A stretch of 10,687 bases of DNA, from positions 1 to 10,687 of the forward strand of contig JALQYS010000449.1 of assembly GCA_023254015.1 (NCBI GenBank), written 5' to 3'. Origin of the DNA: Paracoccaceae bacterium (GTDB lineage: Bacteria; Pseudomonadota; Alphaproteobacteria; Rhodobacterales; Rhodobacteraceae). Made by a program: the position numbers and the translations under genes. Positions 1 to 7,295 of this stretch are shown here, one piece after another. The notes beneath the pieces were generated by a model. That model searched no databases. It saw only the letters and a list, made by a program, of their open reading frames with translations, and had not been told where the DNA came from. The first letter of the stretch is position 1. Each line of letters opens with the position of its first letter.

Positions 1-1280
1 AAGTTCGTGGGGTTGCCCAAGTAAACCTCGGCGCGGATGCCGGCATTGCGCAGGTCGGCCACCATGGCCATGTAATCGGCCATCCTGTCCCGGTCCATCA
101 CGGTCACCACGACGGGGCCTGCCGACGAGCCGCCGACGCGCCCCTTTGCGCGGAGCGCCGCGAGGAGGCGATCGACCCCGATTGACACGCCCGTCGCAGG
201 CACGGCCTGCCCGGTGAAGCGTTTCACCAGATCGTCATAACGCCCGCCGCCCGAGACCGAGCCGAACTGCCGCTTGCGGCCCTTTTCGTCAAGGATTTCA
301 AAGGTCAGCTCGGCCTCATAGACGGGGCCTGTGTAATAGCCCAAACCGCGGACAACGCCGGGGTCCAGAATGATGCGGTCGGCACCATAGCCCTGACGAT
401 CCAGAAGCTCGGCCATGGTTTCCAGTTCCGCCACGCCCTCGGCCCCAATGACCGAGGCGCCGATCAGCTCGCGCAGGCGGGCCACCGTGGCGGTGCCCGT
501 GTCACGCTTGGCGCTGGTAAAGCCCATCACCACCTCGGCCTGTTCCGCCGAAAGCCCCGCGCCCTTGGTGAAATCGCCGCTTTCGTCCTTGCGGCCTTCC
601 CCCAGAAGGGCGCGCACGCCCTCATCCCCAAGCCGGTCGATCTTGTCGATGGCGCGCAGGACGATGCCGCGTTCATGGGCGAATTTCTCGGGGTTCGACG
701 GGTCCAGAACGCCCGCCACCTCCATCACCCCGTTCAACACCTTGCGGTTGTTCACCTTCACCACATAGTCGCCGCGCGGAATCCCCACGGTTTCCAGCGC
801 ATCCGACAGCATGGCGCAAATCTCGGCATCGGCCGCAACCGAGCCCGAGCCGACCGTGTCGGCATCACATTGATAGAACTGGCGGAAGCGGCCCGGCCCC
901 GGCTTTTCGTTGCGCCAGACCGGACCCATGGCATAGCGCCGATAGGGCGTCGGCAGGTCATTGCGGAACTGCGCGGCCACGCGGGCCAAGGGGGCGGTCA
1001 GGTCATAGCGCAGCGCCAGCCAGTCACCATCCTCATCCTGCCAGCCGAAGACGCCCTCATTCGGGCGATCGACATCGGGCAGGAACTTGCCCAGCGCCTC
1101 GACCGTTTCCACGGCGCTGGTTTCCAGCGGGTCAAAGCCATAGCGATGATAGACGCCGGTGATCGCATCCAGCATCGCCTTGCGTTCGGTCACCTCGGCC
1201 CCGAAATAGTCGCGGAACCCTTTGGGGGTTTCGGCCTTGGGACGGCGGACCTTGCCTTCGGAATTCTTGGCGTCAGACAT
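1..1280 (-). CDS. hisS: Histidyl-tRNA synthetase, C-terminus cut by window edge
   Basis: This enzyme charges tRNA-His with histidine in the cytoplasm, using ATP. It is a class II aminoacyl-tRNA synthetase. About 426 residues are visible from the ATG at 1280, which is preceded by AAGGTG at a suitable distance; the anticodon-binding C-terminus lies beyond base 1. Visible landmarks are PKGFRDYF near residue 19, RYDLTAPLAR near 91-100, the motif 2 region VWRNEKPGPGRFRQFYQCD near 111-129, RGLGYYTG near 310 and SGGGRYDDL near 341-349. The histidine motif reads GLGYYTGPVYEAEL, not the GLDYYTRTVFE typical of E. coli. I associate this with the divergent alphaproteobacterial type, from memory. The gene is divergent from slyX across 72 bases. 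Confidence 0.97.
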   Translation of the reverse strand, partial: MSDAKNSEGKVRRPKAETPKGFRDYFGAEVTERKAMLDAITGVYHRYGFDPLETSAVETVEALGKFLPDVDRPNEGVFGWQDEDGDWLALRYDLTAPLARVAAQFRNDLPTPYRRYAMGPVWRNEKPGPGRFRQFYQCDADTVGSGSVAADAEICAMLSDALETVGIPRGDYVVKVNNRKVLNGVMEVAGVLDPSNPEKFAHERGIVLRAIDKIDRLGDEGVRALLGEGRKDESGDFTKGAGLSAEQAEVVMGFTSAKRDTGTATVARLRELIGASVIGAEGVAELETMAELLDRQGYGADRIILDPGVVRGLGYYTGPVYEAELTFEILDEKGRKRQFGSVSGGGRYDDLVKRFTGQAVPATGVSIGVDRLLAALRAKGRVGGSSAGPVVVTVMDRDRMADYMAMVADLRNAGIRAEVYLGNPTN

Positions 1281-1304
1281 CGGGTTTCACCTTGCATCGC
1301 TTGG

Positions 1305-1323
1305 CCCTTCCTCTAACGAAGGG
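1305..1323. promoter_or_regulatory. Inverted repeat in the hisS/slyX divergent gap
   Basis: The arms CCCTTC (1305-1310) and GAAGGG (1318-1323) flank a 7-base centre. The repeat sits in the 72-base gap between the divergent starts of hisS and slyX, which must hold both promoters. It could be an operator or a leader hairpin. I see no clear -35/-10 pair, and 6-base arms in GC-rich DNA can arise by chance. Confidence 0.25.
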
Positions 1324-1352
1324 GCAAAGGCACGGCAAGCGGCGGATGACCG

Positions 1353-1553
1353 ATGGAACGACTGGACGCAGTGGAAGAACGCATGGCGCACCTGATCCGC
1401 GCGGTGGAGGATCTGTCCGACGTGGTGGCGGGGCAGGCCCGCGAGATCGACCGGCTGACGCGGATCGTCCAGCTTCTGGCCGAGCGGGAGGCCGAACGCG
1501 AGGCGATGGGCCTTGGCTCGGCCGAGGCCAATGTGCCGCCGCCGCATTGGTAA
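1353..1553 (+). CDS. slyX: SlyX family protein
   Basis: This is a 66-residue protein of the SlyX family, whose biochemical role is unclear. The sequence is almost entirely a predicted coiled coil (residues about 1-50) with heptad-spaced Leu/Val/Ile and the segment QAREIDRLTRIVQLLAER, matching the family core REIDRL....LL. It ends in PPPHW, corresponding to the PPHY tail typical of SlyX. Its length is normal for the family. The start is the ATG at 1353; the ribosome site is weak (GCGG about 10 bases upstream), but no better start fits the family length. It is the first gene of a plus-strand group that runs on to the AbrB-family gene. Confidence 0.85.
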   Translation: MERLDAVEERMAHLIRAVEDLSDVVAGQAREIDRLTRIVQLLAEREAEREAMGLGSAEANVPPPHW

Positions 1554-1558
1554 GCCGG

Positions 1559-1948
1559 ATGATCCCGAAGGTCACACTGGCCGCAAGGGCGCTGGTCGCG
1601 GGGGGCTTTGCCCAGATCCTTGCGCGGCCTGTTCGCACGATGGGCAATCCGGCCTTCGGCATGCCGATGCCGTGGCGTCGCTTGCGTGCCGGCGTGCCGG
1701 TCCTTGTCGCCCACGTGGCCGGCGTTCCGGGAGCAATCGCATCGCGCGCACACGTCCTGGGCGCGCGCCTTTTATTGCTGGCAGACTTTGTATTGTCTGG
1801 TCTCGCAAAGGGGCGGCTGATCCGCCATGGCGATCTGATCCTGCCCCGTGACGAGGCGATGGCCATGCTCTTCAGGCCGTGGTCAGGCAGCTTTGCCCTG
1901 TCGATTGTGACGGTCTTTTGCCTCTGGAGGTCCGATGCGCGGGGTTGA
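1559..1948 (+). CDS. Hypothetical hydrophobic protein, doubtful
   Basis: This is a possible 129-residue protein, starting 5 bases after the slyX stop and ending 14 bases inside the AbrB-family gene. I do not recognise a family. It is rich in Ala, Leu, Val, Arg and Met, with short hydrophobic stretches near residues 45-60, 67-80 and at the C-terminus (ALSIVTVFCLW). In its favour are the tight spacing to both neighbours, largely G/C third positions, and the lack of any other candidate in this 380-base stretch. Against it are a poor ribosome site, several rare-looking codons (TTA, GTA, AGG) and no clear domain. It may instead be a long leader for the downstream gene. Confidence 0.4.
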   Translation: MIPKVTLAARALVAGGFAQILARPVRTMGNPAFGMPMPWRRLRAGVPVLVAHVAGVPGAIASRAHVLGARLLLLADFVLSGLAKGRLIRHGDLILPRDEAMAMLFRPWSGSFALSIVTVFCLWRSDARG

Positions 1949-2984
1949 TCTGCAAGCATTGGCGGTGACGCTGGCGCTGGGCGCGGTGGGGGGGCTTCTG
2001 GCCCATGCCGCCCATCTGCCGCTGGGCTATCTTCTGGGGTCCATGGTGCTGGTGGGGGGGCTGGCGGCGCTGGACATCCGGCCCTTGGGCCGCCCGCTGA
2101 CCTTGCCCGCCCGCCTGCGGTTTTCCTTCGTGCCGGTGATCGGGGTCGCCATCGGCGGGGCCTTCACGCCCGAGGTGGCGCGGGCCGCGGCGGGCTGGGT
2201 GCCGTCGCTGGCGGCACTGGGGGTCTTTGTCCCGCTGGCCCATGCGGCGGCCTATGCCATCTATCGCCGGGGCGGGTTGAGCCGGGTCGAGGCCTTTTAT
2301 GGCGCCGTGCCGGGCGGGCTGATCGAAAGCGTGCAGATGGGCGAAGAGGCCGGGGCCGATGTGCGCCTGCTGATCGTGCTGCAGACCCTGCGGCTGATCG
2401 GCACCATCATCACCGTGCCGCTGATCTTTCTGGCGCTCACGGGGCATAGCGTGGGCTCGGCGGCGGGGACGGCCATGGTCGGGGCTGCCGTGCCGTTGAC
2501 GCTGCGCGATGCGGTCCTGATGCTGGGGGCAGGGGCCATCGGCGCGCTGGCGGGCAAACGCCTGCGCTTTCCGGGCTATATCATCACCGGACCGGTCCTG
2601 GCCTCGGCGGTGCTGCATGTGACAGGGCTTTTGCAGGCCATTCCGCCCGCCTGGCTGATCGCGGTGACGCAGGTCATTCTGGGGGCGGGGCTGGGCGTGC
2701 GCTTTGTCGGGATGTCGCGGCAGATGCTGGCGCGCTGTGGCCGGCTGGCCATGGTGAATGGCGCGGTCTCGTTGTTTTTGGCCTTCGGCTTTGCCGGAGT
2801 GGTGCATTGGCTGACCGACGAGCCCGTCGCGGCGGCCTTTCTTGCCTTTGCCCCCGGGGGGCTGGCCGAGATGAGCCTGATCGCGCTGAGCCTGAACATG
2901 AGCGTGATCTATGTCACCGCGCATCATGTCGTTCGGATCGTGCTGGCCGTGGTCTTTGCCAGACTGGGCCGGCGGCTGATCTAG
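1935..2984 (+). CDS. AbrB-family (PF05145) inner-membrane protein
   Basis: This 349-residue polytopic membrane protein belongs to the family once labelled 'AbrB/ammonia monooxygenase' (PF05145). It is probably a transporter or permease-like protein, substrate unknown, and is not the AbrB DNA-binding regulator. It has the family's internal duplication: a half with LPLGYLLGSMVLVGG near residues 28-42 and PGGLIE near 125, and a second half with FPGYIITGPVLASA near 213 and PGGLAE near 308. About ten hydrophobic segments are visible. The ATG at 1935 follows a good GGAGG 7 bases upstream. Its stop overlaps, on the opposite strand, the stop of the DUF2339 gene. Confidence 0.9.
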   Translation: MRGVDLQALAVTLALGAVGGLLAHAAHLPLGYLLGSMVLVGGLAALDIRPLGRPLTLPARLRFSFVPVIGVAIGGAFTPEVARAAAGWVPSLAALGVFVPLAHAAAYAIYRRGGLSRVEAFYGAVPGGLIESVQMGEEAGADVRLLIVLQTLRLIGTIITVPLIFLALTGHSVGSAAGTAMVGAAVPLTLRDAVLMLGAGAIGALAGKRLRFPGYIITGPVLASAVLHVTGLLQAIPPAWLIAVTQVILGAGLGVRFVGMSRQMLARCGRLAMVNGAVSLFLAFGFAGVVHWLTDEPVAAAFLAFAPGGLAEMSLIALSLNMSVIYVTAHHVVRIVLAVVFARLGRRLI

Positions 2985-5686
2985 CCTCCCCGGTCCCCCG
3001 CACGCCCGGCCCAGCGGTTCAGCCAAGCCAGAGCGGCCAACGACAGGCCAAGCCCGGCAAAGCTGACCACCCGTGTCAGGCCGCTCAGCCCTGCGGCATC
3101 GACCAGAAAGACCTTGGCCACGGTCAGCCCGATCATCGCCATGGCCAGCCGCCGCAATCCTGCCGACCGCCGCGCGATCGCCTGATACAACAGGCCCGCG
3201 CCAAGGCCCATCATCGCCAGGGTATAGCTGTAAAGCTCCCCTTGCAGGACGCCGGGAATGCCCAGCCAATCCCCCTGCCACAACCGCCGGATCTCCAGCC
3301 CGGCATAAAGCGCGATCAGCCCGGCGGCCATCGCCAGACAGGCCAGACGCAGCCGGGGCGCAAGCCCGGGCAGCCAGCGCGCGGCGGCCATCAGGATCAG
3401 GCCGGGCAGGGCATAGGCCAGAAGCAGCGTGTCCAGCACCCGCGGTCCTTGCACAAGGCCGGCCGTGATGTCGGGCGAGGGGGTGAAAAGCGGGTTGGCC
3501 CATGTGACCGCCACGGCCAGCCCCGCCAGCGCGATCAGCCCGCCAAGGGCCGCCAGCCCCCGGCGCAGCCCCGCCAAGGCGCCCCCGCCCGCCGCCCGCC
3601 ACGCCTGCATCAGCGCAAAGATCAGCCAGGGCAGACTGTTCAGCGTCAGGCCCCAATGGCTTTCGACGCGGCCTAGATCACCGCTGTCCAGCCAGCGCGT
3701 GATGAGCACATTCGCCAGAATGGCAGAAAGGCCCGCCGCCGAACTCTCGGCCACGGTCCTTGCCAGGGGCCTATCCAGCGGGCGCAACAGCCATCCTGCC
3801 GCCAGCATCGCCAGAATGGGGCCGCCAAAGGCCAGCACGACCTGTCCCACCGGCGCGGCAAAGCCCCAGTCCAGCCCCGGATCTACCAGCAGCCGATAGC
3901 CCAGCACCGACGCCCCCGCCTGCAGAAAAAGGCTCATCTCGGGCAGGCGAAACCGGCGGTCCAGCGCCGAGGCGACCACGACCAGCGCCCCCAAGGCCAG
4001 CGTCAGCGCGGTCTTGGTGGTGACAAGAAACAGCGCCAGCGCTATCAGCGACAGCGCCGACAGTGCGCCATGGGCCGCCCGCCGCATCTCGGGGGCGTCC
4101 GCGCGGGCAAGGCGCAGCGCAAACCCCACCATCAGCCCGGCAAGCCCGCTCACATGCAGCGCCCAGAGGTAGGGGCCAAGCACCGTCGCCGGTTGCCAGA
4201 AAAGCTCTAGCACGAGTGCGGTCAGCGGCGCCACAAGCCCCGCCGCCAGGCCAAAGGGCACGCCCCAGGACCCTGGGCGCAGCGCCCGATAGGCAGCCGC
4301 CAGCGATACCAGCGTGGCCAGCCCCAGAACCAGACTGGCCGTCAGCGACGGCGCGGTTTCCGGCGGTCGCAGGGCGATGGCCTGCGCGATGAAGCCTTGC
4401 CAGACCGGCGCGTGATGGCCCGCCGTCAGCCCCAGCCCGGCCAGCCCGGCCAGTGCGGGCCAAAGCGCCATGTCGGCCAGCCCCTCGGCCCGCTCGGCCC
4501 AAAGCGAAAGCCCCAGCGCCATGAGCGCCAGCCCCGCGAAGGCCAGAAGGGCGGTCTCCGCCGCGCCATGGGTCAGCCAAAGCAGGCCAAGCGCGCTGGC
4601 CAGCACCGCCCCCAGCACCAGCCGCACCGGAAAGGGCGGCCAGCCCGCCTTGCCCCGGGTCAAGAGCGCAGGCAGGGGCGCGGGCCCGGCCTGGGCCGGG
4701 ATCAGCCGCAGTTCGGGCAGGGTGGCGGCCAGCACCACCAGCGCCAGAAGCTGCACCAACCAGCCCGCCGCGCTGCCCGTGCCTGCCGCGATCAGCCCGC
4801 CGCCGCCATAGCCCAGCACCAGCGCCAGAACCGAAACCCAGGCCCAGCGGCGCACGGCATCGACCCCCAGCCCAATCGCCGCAATCAGGGCGAAATAGCC
4901 GTAAAGCCAGTCGATTGCGGTGCTGTCCCCGCCCACCACGAAAGGCGCGGCAAAAGCCCCGACGAGGCCAACGGCCACGAGGAGGGGGCCCGAGAACCAG
5001 CCGATCGCCACCGCCAGCGCGGCCGTGGCCAGATGCCCGGCAAAGGCCATCTGCGGCCCGATCAGCCCGTAAAGCTGGCGCGCGGCCAGAACGGCGGCAA
5101 AGAGCGTGACGATCCCCGCCCCGGAAAACACCGAAGGCAGCATGGCCGTGGCCGCCCGGCCCTCGTCTCCATGGCGCCGGCGCAGCCCTTCGCCCGCGGC
5201 CACCAGCGCCCCGCCAAAAACCAGCGCGGCCAGCACTCGCAGCCCGGGCGGCAACAGCCCCCGCTCGACCCCGTATTGCACAAAGAAGATCCCGGCGAGG
5301 GCCAGCGACGCTGCCGAGACCGCATAAACCCAATTCTCGCGCAGCCAGCGCCCCAGCGCGGCAACCCGGTCGCGGCGCAGGACCAGCGGGCGGTTCTGGC
5401 CGGTTTGCGGGGCCTCGGGCGGCGGGATTTCCGCCGTCTGGGGCGGGGGGGCCACGATCTGCCCGGTCGGGGGCAGGGGGGCGGCCGCTTCGTCCGGCAA
5501 GGGGGGCGGCGCAAGGGGGGCGGGCGCAGCCTCAAAGGCCGCGCCCCCTGCAGGGCCGGCCACGGCTTGCGCCGCCTCCAGCCGCCGCAAACGTCCCTTC
5601 AGGCCCGCGACCTGAACGAAAAGCACGATGATCGACACCGGCATCGCCAGAACGGCCAGAAGGACAAGAACCACGATACCATCCAT
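2981..5686 (-). CDS. DUF2339 polytopic membrane protein
   Basis: This 901-residue protein is assigned to DUF2339 (PF10101), large inner-membrane proteins of unknown function. It begins with one membrane helix (residues about 3-27), then a short charged coil (LKGRLRRLEAAQ), then a linker rich in Pro and Ala (about 45-102), then roughly two dozen hydrophobic helices to the C-terminus, each joined by short Arg-containing loops. That order and length are typical of the family. The ATG at 5686 is favoured because it gives the N-terminal anchor; AAAGG and GGGG lie upstream. No enzyme motif is visible. It converges on the AbrB-family gene, both stops sharing CTAG at 2981-2984, and is divergent from the DUF2237 gene. 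Confidence 0.9.
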   Translation of the reverse strand: MDGIVVLVLLAVLAMPVSIIVLFVQVAGLKGRLRRLEAAQAVAGPAGGAAFEAAPAPLAPPPLPDEAAAPLPPTGQIVAPPPQTAEIPPPEAPQTGQNRPLVLRRDRVAALGRWLRENWVYAVSAASLALAGIFFVQYGVERGLLPPGLRVLAALVFGGALVAAGEGLRRRHGDEGRAATAMLPSVFSGAGIVTLFAAVLAARQLYGLIGPQMAFAGHLATAALAVAIGWFSGPLLVAVGLVGAFAAPFVVGGDSTAIDWLYGYFALIAAIGLGVDAVRRWAWVSVLALVLGYGGGGLIAAGTGSAAGWLVQLLALVVLAATLPELRLIPAQAGPAPLPALLTRGKAGWPPFPVRLVLGAVLASALGLLWLTHGAAETALLAFAGLALMALGLSLWAERAEGLADMALWPALAGLAGLGLTAGHHAPVWQGFIAQAIALRPPETAPSLTASLVLGLATLVSLAAAYRALRPGSWGVPFGLAAGLVAPLTALVLELFWQPATVLGPYLWALHVSGLAGLMVGFALRLARADAPEMRRAAHGALSALSLIALALFLVTTKTALTLALGALVVVASALDRRFRLPEMSLFLQAGASVLGYRLLVDPGLDWGFAAPVGQVVLAFGGPILAMLAAGWLLRPLDRPLARTVAESSAAGLSAILANVLITRWLDSGDLGRVESHWGLTLNSLPWLIFALMQAWRAAGGGALAGLRRGLAALGGLIALAGLAVAVTWANPLFTPSPDITAGLVQGPRVLDTLLLAYALPGLILMAAARWLPGLAPRLRLACLAMAAGLIALYAGLEIRRLWQGDWLGIPGVLQGELYSYTLAMMGLGAGLLYQAIARRSAGLRRLAMAMIGLTVAKVFLVDAAGLSGLTRVVSFAGLGLSLAALAWLNRWAGRAGDRGG

Positions 5687-5795
5687 GAAACCCCGGACCT
5701 TTCCCTTGCCCTGCCACGCCCGAAGTCTAGCATGCTACACCAACAAGGGCCTGTCGGGAATCCCCGCCCGGCCGCGCCACGATCGGAGGAAAATC

Positions 5796-6164
5796 ATGCG
5801 GGCGGCATCGATCAATGTTCTGGGCGGCAAGCTGGAGCCCTGTTCCACCGCCCCCCTGACCGGGTTTTTCCGCAATGGCTGCTGTGACACCGGCCCCGAA
5901 GATCGCGGCATGCACACGGTCTGCGCGGTGATGACGGCCGAGTTTCTCGCGCTCTCGAAATACCTCGGGAACGACCTGTCCACCCCGCGCCCTGAATACG
6001 GCTTTGCCGGCCTCAAGCCGGGGGATCGCTGGTGCCTTTGCGCGGGCCGCTTCCTGCAGGCCCATGACGAAGGCGCCGCGCCGCAGGTTCATCTGGCCGC
6101 CACCCATATGGACACGCTGCAGATCGTTCCGCTGGACATCCTTCGGCGTTACGCGGCCGACTGA
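5796..6164 (+). CDS. DUF2237 family protein
   Basis: This 122-residue protein matches the conserved pattern I know for DUF2237 (PF09996): NVLGGKLEPCSTAPLTGFFR, then GCCDTGPEDRGMHTVCAVMT, then GNDLSTPRPEYGFAGLKPGD and RWCLCA. It has six conserved-looking cysteines and no signal peptide, so a cytoplasmic protein is likely; the function is unknown. An upstream in-frame extension to 5628 exists, but the ATG at 5796 has a strong GGAGGA (5785-5790) and starts exactly at the family's N-terminus. The gap to the divergent DUF2339 start (5687-5795) must hold both promoters. The 3' end overlaps that of the convergent LuxR gene by 16 bases. Confidence 0.93.
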   Translation: MRAASINVLGGKLEPCSTAPLTGFFRNGCCDTGPEDRGMHTVCAVMTAEFLALSKYLGNDLSTPRPEYGFAGLKPGDRWCLCAGRFLQAHDEGAAPQVHLAATHMDTLQIVPLDILRRYAAD

Positions 6165-6673
6165 TCGCCCTCGCGCGGCGGGCGCAGGGTTCCTTCGTCG
6201 CGCATCAGATCCTCGATGAACAGCGACAGAAGTTGAGACCGCCCGGTGACGCCAGCCTTGCGATAGATCGCGTTGGTCTGCGCCTTGACGGTGCCTTCCG
6301 AGGTTGCCCGCAGCGCCGCGATTTCCGGCGTTGCCAGCCCCTTGATGGCAAAAAGCGCGACATCACGCTCGGCCGGCGTCAGGCCCCACTCGCGGAACCG
6401 CTCTTCCAGCAGGGTCATGAAGGCCCCTGACGCGCGGCGCAGCCGCTCTTGCGCCAGATTGCGCTCGCGCAGGGTGCGCCGCAACACCCAGAGGCCCAGC
6501 ACCACCCCCAAGGTCAAGCCAAGGGCGGCGGAAATCTCCAGATACTCGCGCATCTCCCAGGACAGCGGGGCAGACCAGAGGCTGACATAGGACGACGCGA
6601 TGTCAGAGACGAAAAACACCGCCGACAGCACCTGAACGGTGAGAATGGCGATCAGGAAAGCCTGCCCTCGCAT
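6149..6673 (-). CDS. Membrane-anchored LuxR-type transcriptional regulator A
   Basis: This 174-residue protein has two N-terminal membrane helices (about 5-25 and 45-64), a short intervening loop containing SAPLSWEMREYLEI, a charged coil (66-95) and a C-terminal GerE/LuxR helix-turn-helix (98-157, LTPAERDVALFAIKGL and TSEGTVKAQTNAIYRKAGV). The Arg pair after helix 2 predicts both ends in the cytoplasm and the loop in the periplasm. There is no receiver or autoinducer-binding domain. The family's recognition helix normally reads TVKNH; here it is TVKAQ. It starts 27 bases after secreted protein A with a poor ribosome site, so translation may be coupled. It is a close paralogue of the protein at 8207-8722. 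Targets are unknown; control of its own operon is a reasonable guess. Confidence 0.9.
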   Translation of the reverse strand: MRGQAFLIAILTVQVLSAVFFVSDIASSYVSLWSAPLSWEMREYLEISAALGLTLGVVLGLWVLRRTLRERNLAQERLRRASGAFMTLLEERFREWGLTPAERDVALFAIKGLATPEIAALRATSEGTVKAQTNAIYRKAGVTGRSQLLSLFIEDLMRDEGTLRPPREGDQSAA

Positions 6674-6700
6674 CAGGCGACCCGCAGCGGGGGAAGCCCC

Positions 6701-7207
6701 TCAGTCATCGCCGCCACCATCGCCGCCGCCACCATCGCCACCACCATGACCATCGCCACTCTCTCCGCCGCCCCGATCGTCGCCGCCGCCGTCGTCGCCG
6801 CCGCCGTCGTCACCGCCGCCGTCGTCCCCGCCGCCGTCGTCCCCGCCGCGACCATGGCCCTTGCCGTCCTTATCCTCGCCGTCCTCATCCGCAGCCCCGG
6901 AGCCCACGATCGAGGGGCCCGCACCAGTCTGCGCCGAGGTCCACTGATCGCGCAGGATTTCCCCGGTTCTCGGGTTCAGGATGATCTCGCGCACGCCGGA
7001 TTTGCTCTGCGCCACGATCTTGCTGCGCCCCAAAAGGGTCGTGCTGACCGAGATGCTGCGGTATCCCTGTTCGATCAGCTGGTTGCGGACGCTGTCGACA
7101 TAATCGGCCAGCGCCGGCCCCGCCACCCCAAGGGCAAGGACAAGCGAAACGGCCAGAAGGCGCCGTCGGATCGGAAAGGGTGGTCTGGGATCAGAGCCGG
7201 TCATCAT
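6701..7207 (-). CDS. Secreted PepSY-like protein A with Asp/Gly repeat tail
   Basis: The predicted protein has 168 residues. A signal peptide (RRR, then a Leu/Val/Ala core, ending GPALA) is followed by a PepSY-like domain of about 60 residues: QLIEQGYRSISVSTTLLGRS, then KIVAQSKSGVREIILNPRTG and EILRD. After a short linker comes a tail of DDGGG repeats, nearly all Asp and Gly. It is probably periplasmic or exported; PepSY domains are often inhibitory or ligand-binding, but no function is proven here. I chose the paired ATGs at 7207/7204 over the in-frame ATG at 7255, because the latter lies inside an upstream hairpin and adds residues before the signal peptide. GAGG lies right next to the first ATG, so 7204 is equally possible. 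LuxR A follows directly. Confidence 0.82.
   Translation of the reverse strand: MMTGSDPRPPFPIRRRLLAVSLVLALGVAGPALADYVDSVRNQLIEQGYRSISVSTTLLGRSKIVAQSKSGVREIILNPRTGEILRDQWTSAQTGAGPSIVGSGAADEDGEDKDGKGHGRGGDDGGGDDGGGDDGGGDDGGGDDRGGGESGDGHGGGDGGGGDGGGDD
6776..6850 (-). repeat. 15-base tandem repeat coding DDGGG
   Basis: There are five consecutive 15-base units (plus-strand form GTCGTCNCCGCCGCC) starting at 6776, 6791, 6806, 6821 and 6836. They differ mostly at one wobble position (G, A or C), with an A in place of the first G in the first unit. Read on the minus strand they code Asp-Asp-Gly-Gly-Gly. Irregular Gly/Asp coding continues to 6704. The array can change length by slippage without shifting the frame. 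Confidence 0.9.
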
Positions 7208-7230
7208 GCCTCTGCAGTCTTGACGGGAAA

Positions 7231-7257
7231 GGTCGGCCCGGCAAGCCCGGACCAACC
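7231..7257 (-). other. Intercistronic RNA hairpin between genes C and A
   Basis: On the minus strand GGTTGG-T-CCGG (7257-7247) can pair with CCGG-G-CCGACC (7241-7231) around a GCTTG loop, giving an 11-pair stem with two G-U pairs. It ends about 23 bases before the start of protein A and is followed by only three T residues (TTTCCC). It could be a partial terminator, a 3' stabiliser for the upstream message, or a structure affecting translation of A. Confidence 0.5.
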
Positions 7258-7295
7258 ACCAGCTTCATACGCCTGCCACGTTGTGACGAAAAGGC

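Noticed and set aside
1935..2984. AbrB-type transcription factor
   Set aside because: The name is inherited from a family label; the protein is a duplicated polytopic membrane protein with no DNA-binding fold visible.
1872..3656. Long minus-strand open frame of 594 codons across the AbrB-family gene
   Set aside because: It is rich in Gly, Arg, Gln and His, with no signal or domain, and lies opposite a clear membrane-protein gene. High GC makes stop codons rare in all frames.
3771..5333. Minus-strand open frame of 520 codons inside the DUF2339 gene
   Set aside because: It is an alternative frame of the same strand with Gly/Ala/Arg composition and no hydrophobic helix pattern; the DUF2339 frame explains the region.
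4397..5887. Long plus-strand open frame of 496 codons opposite the DUF2339 gene
   Set aside because: It is Gln/Arg/Gly/Pro-rich and is a by-product of the Ala/Leu-rich membrane gene on the other strand; it also runs into the real DUF2237 start region in another frame.
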